Shown here: piece by piece, positions 41,688 to 48,968 of the stretch
How positions within the stretch are numbered: position 1 is the first letter of the stretch
How the letters are laid out: every line of letters begins with the position of its first letter
Source of the DNA: Azospirillum brasilense
Lineage (GTDB): Bacteria > Pseudomonadota > Alphaproteobacteria > Azospirillales > Azospirillaceae
Assembly: GCF_001315015.1 (NCBI RefSeq)
Contig: NZ_CP012918.1
Location: forward strand, 142,715-206,714
Length of the DNA stretch: 64,000 bases
Reading direction: 5' to 3'
The notes under the pieces: model-generated
Databases searched by the model: none
Seen by the model: the letters and a program-made list of their open reading frames with translations, nothing else
What the model was told of the DNA's origin: nothing
Made by a program: the position numbers and the translations under genes

Positions 41688-41701
41688 TTGATTGTGGTCA
41701 A
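41688..41701. promoter_or_regulatory. Dnr/Nnr box upstream of norCB copy 1, TTGATTGTGGTCAA
   Basis: The site fits TTGAY-N4-RTCAA, centred ~124 nt before the norC start. An IS6-type end begins 21 bp to its right, at 41723. Confidence 0.87.
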
Positions 41702-41722
41702 GCAATGCCACGGATCGGCCTC

Positions 41723-41850
41723 GGGCTCTGTTGCAAAGTTGGCCGGCAGGCAGCGGAATGGCTGGACGCTGTTGGGAGCCAAGCCGTGTCGGACTTCAAG
41801 GGACGCCACTTGGAGGGTGAGATTGGGTACTGTCAACTTCACGGCCGGTT
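41723..41850 (+). repeat. IS6-family left-end relic
   Basis: GGGCTCTGTTGCAAAGTTGG is an IS6-type terminus. It is followed by the start of a transposase, read from GTG as SDFKGRHLEGEI, the normal IS6 N-terminus, which then degenerates within ~10 codons. No further transposase sequence follows before the separate intact IS6-type gene on the other strand. Confidence 0.75.
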
Positions 41851-41889
41851 GACGAGCTGAGGGTCTGAACAACCTGCGTTCTGGATGGT

Positions 41890-42603
41890 TCAGGCGGTCA
41901 GGGCGAGGCCGGTCACCTCGCGCCAGATGGTGAAGGCGCGCGCTCGGGTGTCACGGTACTCGGTGGCGGAGATCAGATGGCGGCGGAGCTGGAAATGGTT
42001 GTGGATCGGGCTGTGGGTGGAGAGGAACCTCTGGGCATGCCGGGCGGATTTGAACCTCTTCATGTGCCGCTCGCGCCGTCGCGTTGGCTGATGTGACACT
42101 TCGCAGGCGTTGTTCAGGTAGCGGCTTTGCCGATGCTCGCTGCCGAGCTTCAAGTCCTTCTTCGCTGCCGCGTAGGATTTCAGCTTGTCGGTCACCAGCA
42201 CTCGCGGCGTGCGGCCCTGCTTTTTCAGCAATTTGCAGAGCAGGCGCTTGGCCGCCTTGGCATCACGCCGGCTCTGCACCAGCACATCGAGCACGAAGCC
42301 ATCGCGGTCGACGGCCCGCCAGAGATACTGCTTCTTGCCAGCGATGGTCAGGACCACCTCGTCGAGGTGCCACTTGTCGCCGCGCTGGGGAGCACGTCGG
42401 CGCAGTTGGTCGGCGATGTCGCGGCCGAACTTCAGGCCCCACTGCCGCACCGTTTCATAACTGACGAGGATGCCGCGCGCTGCCAGCATCTCCTCGACCA
42501 TCCGCAGGCTCAGGGGAAAGCGGAAGTACAGCCAGACCGCCGTCGCGATGACCTCGGCGGGGTAGCGGTAACCAGTATAGCGGTGGTCGGCGCGGGTCGT
42601 CAT
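41890..42603 (-). CDS. IS6-family transposase (intact)
   Basis: The 237-residue protein has a complete IS6 set: the N-terminal GYRYPAEVIATAVWLYFRF region, first Asp in KWHLDEVVLTIAGKK, second Asp in RVLVTDKLKSYAAAK, and the Glu region CEVSHQPTRRRERHMKRFK. Its length is typical. It is a different subgroup from the IS6 relics at 22, 35 and 41.7 kb. I could not define the terminal inverted repeats confidently. Confidence 0.92.
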   Translation of the reverse strand: MTTRADHRYTGYRYPAEVIATAVWLYFRFPLSLRMVEEMLAARGILVSYETVRQWGLKFGRDIADQLRRRAPQRGDKWHLDEVVLTIAGKKQYLWRAVDRDGFVLDVLVQSRRDAKAAKRLLCKLLKKQGRTPRVLVTDKLKSYAAAKKDLKLGSEHRQSRYLNNACEVSHQPTRRRERHMKRFKSARHAQRFLSTHSPIHNHFQLRRHLISATEYRDTRARAFTIWREVTGLALTA

Positions 42604-42639
42604 GCCGCTCCATATCCCGCCTTCGCCCGATCCCGCAAC

Positions 42640-42749
42640 CCGTCCAACGCCAAATTGACGGTGCCATTGCCACCCGCTACGAGAAAACTGCCAACTCCTT
42701 CACGGGCGTCCTTTGCCTCGCCGCCGCCCTCGATTGGATCAAGCGCTAA
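42640..42749 (+). pseudogene. IS5/IS427-type transposase 3' remnant
   Basis: In one frame the sequence reads VQRQIDGAIATRYEKTANSF and then a GVLCLAAALDWIKR ending with TAA at 42747-42749. This is the typical C-terminus of IS5-type (IS427 group) transposases. Only ~36 residues remain. It separates the IS6 element from the acyl-CoA synthetase gene. Confidence 0.72.
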
Positions 42750-42755
42750 CAGGCC

Positions 42756-44912
42756 CTAAACCAGCCCGGCCGCGCGAGCCCACTTGTACTTGGCACCCAG
42801 CACCGCGACCGGCGTCTCGGTCGTGTAGGGGTAAGCCACGACGCCATGGTCATACAGGTGGTTCGCGGCCTCCTCCACCTGGACGTCGCCGGCCAGCGAA
42901 GCGACGATGGGCTTCTCGATGCCCTGCGCCTTCATCTCCTCCTTCACCTCGATGACGAGCTTGGCAAACACCATTGGCGGCGTGATGATCGTGTGCCAGT
43001 AGCCCAGGATCAACGCGTGTATGCGGTCGTCCTCCAGGCCAAGCCGGATGGTGTTCTGGTAGGTCGACGGCGGTTCCCCACCCGTAATGTCCACCGGGTT
43101 GCCGGCGGCGCCGAAAGGCGGGATGAATTTGCGGAAGGCGGCGTCGAGGTCCGGCGGCATCGCCATCAACGACAGGCCGTTGTCCACGCAGGCGTCCGAC
43201 AACAGCACACCCGATCCGCCGGCGCCTGTGATGATCACGACGTTCTCGCCCTTCGGCGTCGGCAACACCGGGATTCCACGGGCGAATTGCAGCAGGTCCT
43301 GCAGACTGCGCGCCCGGACCACGCCCGACTGCCGCAGCACGTCTTCGTAAATCCTGTCGTTGCCGGCAAGCGCGCCCGTGTGGGAACTGGCCGCCCGTGC
43401 GCCAAGGGCCGTGCGCCCGGCTTTCAGCACGACCACCGGCTTCTTCTTCGAAACCTGCTTGGCGGCCTCCGCGAAGGCCCGGCCGTCCTTCAGGTCCTCG
43501 CAGTGCATGGCGACGACCTGGGTGTTGTCGTCCTGTTCGAAGAAGTACAGCAGGTCGTCCTCATCGATGTCCGACTTGTTGCCGAGCCCGACGATCGCCG
43601 AAACGCCCATCTTGGCGGAGCGGCTGAAGCCGATGATTGCCATGCCGATGCCGCCGGACTGCGACGACAGCGCCGCCTTGCCCTTCACGTCGTACGGCGT
43701 GCAGAAGGTGGCGCACAGGTTTGCCGGCGTGTAGTAGAAACCGTAGATGTTCGGCCCCATCAGCCGCACGTCATGCTTGCGCGCGATGGCGACGATCTCC
43801 TCCTGCCCTTCGACGTTGCCGGTCTCGGCGAAGCCCGAAGGGATCAGCACGGCACCGGGGATTTTCTTCTCGCCGACTTCGCCCAACGCCTGGGCGACGA
43901 ACTTGGCCGGAATGGCGAACACCGCCACGTCGATGTCGCCCGGCACGTCCTTGACGCTTTTGTAGGCCCTGTAGCCGAGGATGGCGTCGGCCTTCGGATG
44001 GATCGGATAGATCTGGCCCTTGTAGCCGCCGTTGATGAGGTTCTTCATCACCGAGTTGCCGATCTTCCCATCTTCGGCCGAGGCGCCGATGACGGCCACC
44101 GCCTCGGGCTTCATGATCCGGTTCATCTGCCGGACAATCTGCTCCTGCGACGGGCGGTAGCGCGGCGTCCTGGCCGCGAAATCCAAGACCACGCGCACGT
44201 CGGCGGCGGTGGCTCCGTTCTCGCGCGCGAAGACCGGGTTGAGGTCGAGTTCGACGATCTCCGGCACCTCGTCGACGAGGCGCGAGACGTTGACGATCAC
44301 CTCGGCGAGCGCTTCGTGGTCGACCGCCTTGCCGCCACGCACGCCTTTCAGCATCTCCGCGGCCTGGATGCCGTCAAGCATCGAGAGGGCTTCCTCGCGA
44401 CTGACCGGGGCGAGGCGGAAGGTGATGTCCTTCAGCACCTCGACCAGCACGCCACCGAGGCCGAAGGCCACCAGCTTGCCGAAACTCGGGTCCGTGATGG
44501 AACCGACGATGACCTCCACGCCGCTCTGCAGCATCTGCTGGACCTGCACACCGATCAAGCCCGCCCCGGGATCATGGGCGCGGGCGTTCTCCATGATGGT
44601 CCTGAAGCCTTGTCGGACGGCGTCGGCGTTCTGGAGACCAACCAGGACGCCGCGGGCTTCAGTCTTGTGCAGGATCTGCGGCGACACGATTTTCATCACC
44701 ACCGGGAAACCCATACCCTCGGCGAGGGTGACGGCTTCCTCGGCGCTCGTCGCCAAGCCTTCCTTCGGCACTGGAATGCCGTACACATCGCAGAGTTGCT
44801 TGGCTTCCGGCGCGGTCAGCGCATTGCGGCCCTCGGCCTTGGCGGTGTCGAGAAGGCGGCGGACGACATCCGTTGGACGCTCGGTGTGGAGCGGATCGAT
44901 GACTGTGGTCAT
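42756..44912 (-). CDS. Acyl-CoA/acetyl-CoA synthetase, NDP-forming type (fused alpha/beta)
   Basis: The 718-residue protein carries an N-terminal ATP-grasp domain (LTAPEAKQLCDVYGIPVPKEG, later MKIVSPQILHKTEARGV), then a CoA-binding Rossmann domain (AVAVIGASAEDGKIGNSV) and a ligase domain with the phospho-His region SSHTGALAGNDRIYED. The order beta-then-alpha is a known permutation. GGAGGAAAGGCC precedes ATG 44912. It lies 150 nt after a formyl-CoA transferase, a pairing seen in oxalate catabolism, where it would activate an acid with CoA. No oxalyl-CoA decarboxylase is present; the next base run is IS material, so the gene may have been lost there. Confidence 0.85.
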   Translation of the reverse strand: MTTVIDPLHTERPTDVVRRLLDTAKAEGRNALTAPEAKQLCDVYGIPVPKEGLATSAEEAVTLAEGMGFPVVMKIVSPQILHKTEARGVLVGLQNADAVRQGFRTIMENARAHDPGAGLIGVQVQQMLQSGVEVIVGSITDPSFGKLVAFGLGGVLVEVLKDITFRLAPVSREEALSMLDGIQAAEMLKGVRGGKAVDHEALAEVIVNVSRLVDEVPEIVELDLNPVFARENGATAADVRVVLDFAARTPRYRPSQEQIVRQMNRIMKPEAVAVIGASAEDGKIGNSVMKNLINGGYKGQIYPIHPKADAILGYRAYKSVKDVPGDIDVAVFAIPAKFVAQALGEVGEKKIPGAVLIPSGFAETGNVEGQEEIVAIARKHDVRLMGPNIYGFYYTPANLCATFCTPYDVKGKAALSSQSGGIGMAIIGFSRSAKMGVSAIVGLGNKSDIDEDDLLYFFEQDDNTQVVAMHCEDLKDGRAFAEAAKQVSKKKPVVVLKAGRTALGARAASSHTGALAGNDRIYEDVLRQSGVVRARSLQDLLQFARGIPVLPTPKGENVVIITGAGGSGVLLSDACVDNGLSLMAMPPDLDAAFRKFIPPFGAAGNPVDITGGEPPSTYQNTIRLGLEDDRIHALILGYWHTIITPPMVFAKLVIEVKEEMKAQGIEKPIVASLAGDVQVEEAANHLYDHGVVAYPYTTETPVAVLGAKYKWARAAGLV

Positions 44913-45061
44913 GGCCTTTCCTCCTTTGCAAACTGGTCGGCTCACGTCTTGAAGGTGAGCTTGGATGGATTTTCGGGGGCGGCGGCCTCCTGCAACGCGT
45001 CGCCGGCGATGCGCTGATGGGCCATTGCGTTTGTCCTTTTCGGGGAGGACCGCCGCCTGTC

Positions 45062-46339
45062 CTACTCGGTGGTCAGCGGTCTGCGCGCGGCACCCAGAGC
45101 GCCGCTGTCGCGAACCTCGCCGATGCGGCGTTCGTCGAAGCCGAGCACCTCGCGCAGGATCTCGTCGGTGTGTTCGCCCAGAAGCGGCGACCGCGTGACC
45201 TCGGTCGGGCTGTCCGACAGCTTGATCGGGTTGCCGACCGTCAGGTACTTGCCGCGCGTCGGGTGGTCCACCTCGACGATGGTGCCGGTCTCGCGCAGCG
45301 ACTGATCCTCCGCCAGCTCCTTCATCGACAGGATGGGGCCGCAGGGGATGTCGTACTTGTTCAGGATCTCCATGACCTCGAACTTCGTCTTGGTCATGGT
45401 CCACTCTTCGACGGTCGCGAAGATGTCCTTCAGGCGCGGCAGGCGCGCGGCGGGCGTCGCGTAGTCCGGATCGGTGACCCACTCCGGCTTGCCGATGACG
45501 TCGCAGATCTTCGCCCAGACCGGCGCCTGGGTGATGAAGTAGATGTAGGCGTTGGGATCGGTCTCCCAGCCCTTGCACTTCAGGATCCAGCCCGGCTGGC
45601 CGCCGCCCGAGGCGTTGCCGGCGCGCGGCACGGTATCGCCGAACTCGCCGTTCGGGTACTGCGGGTACTCTTTCAGCGGGCCGCGCTCCAGCCGCTGCTG
45701 GTCGCGCAGCTTGACGCGGCAGAGGTTCAGCACGGCGTCCTGCATGGCCGCCAGCACCTTCTGGCCGCGCCCGGTCTGGGTGCGCTGGTAGAGCGCCGTC
45801 ACGATGCCCAGCGCCAGATGCAGGCCGGTGCCGCTGTCGCCGATCTGGGCGCCGGTGACCATCGGCGGGCCGTCGTCGAAGCCGGTCGTCGAGGCCGAGC
45901 CGCCGGCGCACTGCGCGACGTTCTCATAGACCTTGCAGTCCTCGTAGGGACCGGGGCCGAAGCCCTTGACCGAGGCGACGATGATGCGGGGGTTCAGCTC
46001 CTGGATGCGCTCCCAGGTCAGGCCCATGCGCTCGAGCACGCCGGGGGCGAAATTCTCGACCATCACGTCGCAGATGCGCACCAGATCCTCCAGGACGCGC
46101 TTGCCGTCCGGGTTCTTGGTGTCCAGCGTGATGGACCGCTTGTTGTGGTTCAGCATGGTGAAGTAGAGGCTGTCGGCCTCGGGCACGTCGCGCAGCTGGC
46201 CGCGCGTGATGTCGCCCTCGCCCGGACGCTCGACCTTGATGACGTCGGCGCCGAACCACGCCAGAAGCTGCGTGCAGGTCGGACCCGACTGAACGTGGGT
46301 AAAGTCCAGAACCCGCACGCCTTCAAGTGCCTTGCCCAT
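45062..46339 (-). CDS. frc: Formyl-CoA:oxalate CoA-transferase
   Basis: The 425-residue family III CoA-transferase matches Frc closely: VRVLDFTHVQSGPTCTQLLAWFGADVIKVE, then HNKRSITLDTKNPDG, the active-site Asp in GAQIGDSGTGLHLALG, and the glycine-loop-like ASGGGQPGW. Frc moves CoA from formyl-CoA to oxalate to give oxalyl-CoA. It precedes the NDP-forming synthetase on the same strand. It is unrelated to denitrification apart from supplying electrons from oxalate or formate. Substrate assignment rests on the high similarity of the motifs to Frc. Confidence 0.88.
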   Translation of the reverse strand: MGKALEGVRVLDFTHVQSGPTCTQLLAWFGADVIKVERPGEGDITRGQLRDVPEADSLYFTMLNHNKRSITLDTKNPDGKRVLEDLVRICDVMVENFAPGVLERMGLTWERIQELNPRIIVASVKGFGPGPYEDCKVYENVAQCAGGSASTTGFDDGPPMVTGAQIGDSGTGLHLALGIVTALYQRTQTGRGQKVLAAMQDAVLNLCRVKLRDQQRLERGPLKEYPQYPNGEFGDTVPRAGNASGGGQPGWILKCKGWETDPNAYIYFITQAPVWAKICDVIGKPEWVTDPDYATPAARLPRLKDIFATVEEWTMTKTKFEVMEILNKYDIPCGPILSMKELAEDQSLRETGTIVEVDHPTRGKYLTVGNPIKLSDSPTEVTRSPLLGEHTDEILREVLGFDERRIGEVRDSGALGAARRPLTTE

Positions 46340-46459
46340 GCCGTCTCTCCCTGTTGAGCCGCAGGCATGCGGAGCCTGGCGGCGTGACCAAACCGTTCGC
46401 CATTGAAACGAGCAGGAGTGGAGGATGCAGGCCGTTGATCCCCGCGGGCCTCTGAATGG

Positions 46460-46690
46460 CTACCGAAGCCAGCCCTTTATTTCCAATATTCGCTGATTAC
46501 CTTCTTTCGTTCTGGCATATTGTTTGCCGCACTGTGTTGTGTACTCCTGGACAAAACCCTGCCTGACCAATTCGCAGAGTGCCGGCCTCACGGCGGCCGG
46601 CTTCAAGCTTGCCGCTTTCGTGATGGCCAGCAGCGAGACCGGAGGTGTCGTGGCCTCGGGACCTGGCATGGCGCGCAGCGTGTTGAGCAT
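46460..46690 (-). CDS. Hypothetical small winged-helix-like protein
   Basis: The frame encodes ~76 residues from ATG 46690 (MLNTLRAMPGPEATTPPVSL), with a helix-turn-helix-like run LLAITKAASLKPAAVRPALCELVRQGFV and a basic end. It resembles a MarR- or ArsR-like wing region but is too short for a firm call. The frame is open 36 codons further upstream. No good ribosome site is visible. Confidence 0.4.
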   Translation of the reverse strand: MLNTLRAMPGPEATTPPVSLLAITKAASLKPAAVRPALCELVRQGFVQEYTTQCGKQYARTKEGNQRILEIKGWLR

Positions 46691-47089
46691 GGTCCAATTG
46701 ACGGAAGTTGGAGAGATCACACACGCCTCCCTTGGTGCGCTGGGGATCGCTGCCTTTCGCAGTCCATGTTGCAATCGGCTCTGGCATGCCAGATCCAATA
46801 CACCCAGGCTAAAACCTCAAGTTCACTTGAGGTCAAGAAGAATTTTGGGGCAGTGAATCGGTCCGATTGGGCCTGATGTGCACCCCCGTCTCCCAAAGCC
46901 CCCGTTTCGGCGTTGATGTGCATTTGGGCTCGAGCCGCACTCAGGCACCCTGGCACGACGGTAAGCGCCTTCAGCGCCAGCGTGGGTCAAGCGACCAGAG
47001 GGCACAGGAAGATGGAGAGAGCTCCGCTTTGAAATGGGAGGAAAAGCCGTTGTTCGCTGTTGCGGCAATGGCACTGAGGGAGACGCTGC
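46691..47089. other. ~400-nt stretch with no recognised gene
   Basis: Only short open frames are visible between the winged-helix candidate and the GDSL-like gene, and none shows a recognisable family or ribosome site. I found no Dnr-type box here. Confidence 0.5.
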
Positions 47090-47743
47090 ATGGTTTCATC
47101 CGCATCGATGCCGCATATCGTCCTGCTGGGCGATTCGATCTTCGACAACTCCGCCTATGTCGGAGGCGGACCGGACGTGACGGCACAGCTTCGTTTGCGT
47201 CTGCCGTCGGGCTGCCGTGCGACGTTACGAGAAGAAGACGGTGCCGTGACCAGCAGCGTCGTTCGGCAAATCCAGCAATGTCCTCCTGACGCGACTCATC
47301 TCATCGTGTGTGTGGGTGGCAACGATGCGTTGCGCCACTCCGGTCTGCTGGATGAAGGAGCGCGATCTGTTGCCGCGGTGGTCAACAGGCTGGGCGAGAT
47401 CCGGGAGCGGTTCGAGGGCGACTATGGGACAATGCTCGACGCCGTCTTGGCCTCGCGCTTGCCGACGGCAGTCTGCACGATCTACGACGCGCGCTACCCC
47501 GACCCGCTTCGGCAACGATTGGTCATTACCGGCCTGACCATCTTCAACGACGTCATCACCCGTGAGGCATTTATACGGGGCTTGCCGCTCATCGACTTGC
47601 GCCTGATCTGCGACAAGGCGGAGGACTACGCAAATCCCATTGAGCCGTCTGTTCAGGGTGGTGCGAAGATCGCCGCTGCCATCGCCGCTTTGACCACCTC
47701 CCACAACTGGCCACAAGGACGATCGGCGGTGTTTGCGTTCTGA
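47090..47743 (+). CDS. SGNH/GDSL-like hydrolase with degenerate C-terminal catalytic motif
   Basis: The 217-residue protein has block I with the nucleophile (MPHIVLLGDSIFDNSAYVGG) and block III (HLIVCVGGNDALRHSG) of SGNH hydrolases. Block V normally supplies the D-x-x-H dyad; here the corresponding end reads ANPIEPSVQGGAKIAAAI, without Asp-x-x-His. GAGGGAGA precedes ATG 47090. It may be a weak or different esterase, or a non-catalytic family member. It stands alone; its neighbours give no function. Confidence 0.8.
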   Translation: MVSSASMPHIVLLGDSIFDNSAYVGGGPDVTAQLRLRLPSGCRATLREEDGAVTSSVVRQIQQCPPDATHLIVCVGGNDALRHSGLLDEGARSVAAVVNRLGEIRERFEGDYGTMLDAVLASRLPTAVCTIYDARYPDPLRQRLVITGLTIFNDVITREAFIRGLPLIDLRLICDKAEDYANPIEPSVQGGAKIAAAIAALTTSHNWPQGRSAVFAF

Positions 47744-47795
47744 CGAGGACAACCACCATCCCTCCTGACGTTGCCACCTCGAAAGTGGACACAGT

Positions 47796-47951
47796 TTACT
47801 GAGTAAAGAATAGCCACGCTACCGTGCCGACTGAAGCCAGCGCGGCGAGCACTGCGCCGCTTCGCGTCATGACACCCTGGCGATACAACAGCACAACCAT
47901 GCCGATTAGCAGCGGCGAGACGATCAGCAGTCCGATTTGGGCTTCATTCAT
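47796..47951 (-). CDS. Small two-helix membrane protein (51 aa), Dnr-box associated
   Basis: Read on the minus strand from ATG 47951 to TAA 47796, the gene encodes a 51-residue protein starting MNEAQIGLLIVSPLLIGMVV. The first TM (about 5-22) is followed by a basic loop (YRQGVMTR) and a second TM ending AWLFFTQ. A GAAGAGACAG stretch lies upstream. A Dnr-type box (48029-48042) is centred 84 nt before the start, the same spacing as for true targets here. I do not recognise the family. It could be an accessory or assembly factor of a respiratory complex; that is inference. Confidence 0.68.
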   Translation of the reverse strand: MNEAQIGLLIVSPLLIGMVVLLYRQGVMTRSGAVLAALASVGTVAWLFFTQ

Positions 47952-48028
47952 TGGCACTGTCTCTTCCGTTGGATCAGTTGGTGGTTCGGGCGCGATATGA
48001 ATGCTGCGAGTGTGGAGAACGGGTAGCC

Positions 48029-48042
48029 TTGATCGTCGTCAA
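48029..48042. promoter_or_regulatory. Dnr/Nnr box, TTGATCGTCGTCAA
   Basis: The site fits TTGAY-N4-RTCAA and points to the 51-residue membrane protein gene on the minus strand. No conventional gene starts rightwards within several hundred bases; an IS6 relic lies there. Confidence 0.82.
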
Positions 48043-48113
48043 AAGCAGCTGGACTTCATCGGATTCGGTCGCACATCGGATAGTGGGCACGCGGGACCGC
48101 GGTATCGGCGCCG

Positions 48114-48300
48114 TCAGGTGATCGCGACGAACAGGGCCTGGATGAAGGCCGACGGGGCCGGAATGTTTTTGATGGGAACGGCGGCGACCTGCCCGTAACG
48201 GACTATGGCGACGATCTGTTCGCCGGCGATGGTTTGCCGAGCGGTGTGATAGCTCTTGAGTCCGAGCCCTGGCCGGACCACCGCTTGGTGCCTATGGTCT
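48114..48300 (-). pseudogene. IS6-family transposase C-terminal relic
   Basis: The minus strand reads GLGLKSYHTARQTIAGEQIV and then IVRYGQVAAVPIKN, ending at TGA 48114-48116. This matches the C-terminal part of IS6-type transposases (GFKSYHTARRTLAGIE). Only ~60 residues remain. It is the fifth IS6-type trace in the window. Confidence 0.65.
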
Positions 48301-48537
48301 GATCATACGACGCTCTTTCGCGGGAACCACCCGATGCGCTGGAGTTGAATGGGCGCCTTCACAGGCAGCTCCTCATGACGAGCGGTTCGCGGCGGGGCGA
48401 TGGTCAGCGTTGCAGCCGAAGAGGTAGCAATCATGAGGTCACTCATCTGAAAACGCGAATCACGCTGAATCGTTCGCCACCATCCTGGTTATCTTGCGCA
48501 AAATTTGTTCAATATTACTTCTACGAGGCTCGGCACG

Positions 48538-48774
48538 ATGGTCGATTTTCCGCCAAGCATAGCGCTCGATGGGTGCCGGACCGCTTACTTATGCCTCCGT
48601 CAGGCTCAGTATGCATGCTCCGACGAGGCTGCCCAAAAAGAAGGCATTCTGTGTTTTTCCTCTATGGCGAAGAATTACGCCGAGATGGTGCTGCGCCATG
48701 GAAATATAATCCAGCGCTGGGAAGCAAAACAATTGCTCAAAAAAGTTCTGCGAGCCTGCAGGAGTGAAAATTGA
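48538..48774 (+). CDS. Hypothetical protein (78 aa) of atypical composition
   Basis: From ATG 48538 the frame encodes 78 residues starting MVDFPPSIALDGCRTAYLCL and ending KVLRACRSEN. It is helical with several cysteines. Codon use is much more AT-rich than in neighbouring genes (AAA, AAT, TTA and ATA codons are frequent), suggesting acquired DNA or a non-coding stretch. No family is recognised and no strong ribosome site is seen. A TTG start 11 codons upstream is possible. Confidence 0.4.
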   Translation: MVDFPPSIALDGCRTAYLCLRQAQYACSDEAAQKEGILCFSSMAKNYAEMVLRHGNIIQRWEAKQLLKKVLRACRSEN

Positions 48775-48968
48775 TTTTCACAGGAAGGGGTTTTTCCGGA
48801 TGGAGTGCGGGAAAGCAGTAGAGGCGGTTTATGATAGGACTGACAGCTCTGCCTCAAGGCATACGCCGATGCCTATCCTTTAGGCGGCCGCATTTTTATC
48901 TAATCACATACCGGTGTATTTTTGTATAATGCTCCAGGGAAGAAAAGGGCGGCCCTTGGAGACAGGAA

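Noticed and set aside
42846..45017. 723-residue open frame antisense to the acyl-CoA synthetase
   Set aside because: It is a shadow of the real gene; composition is extreme and no motif is recognisable.
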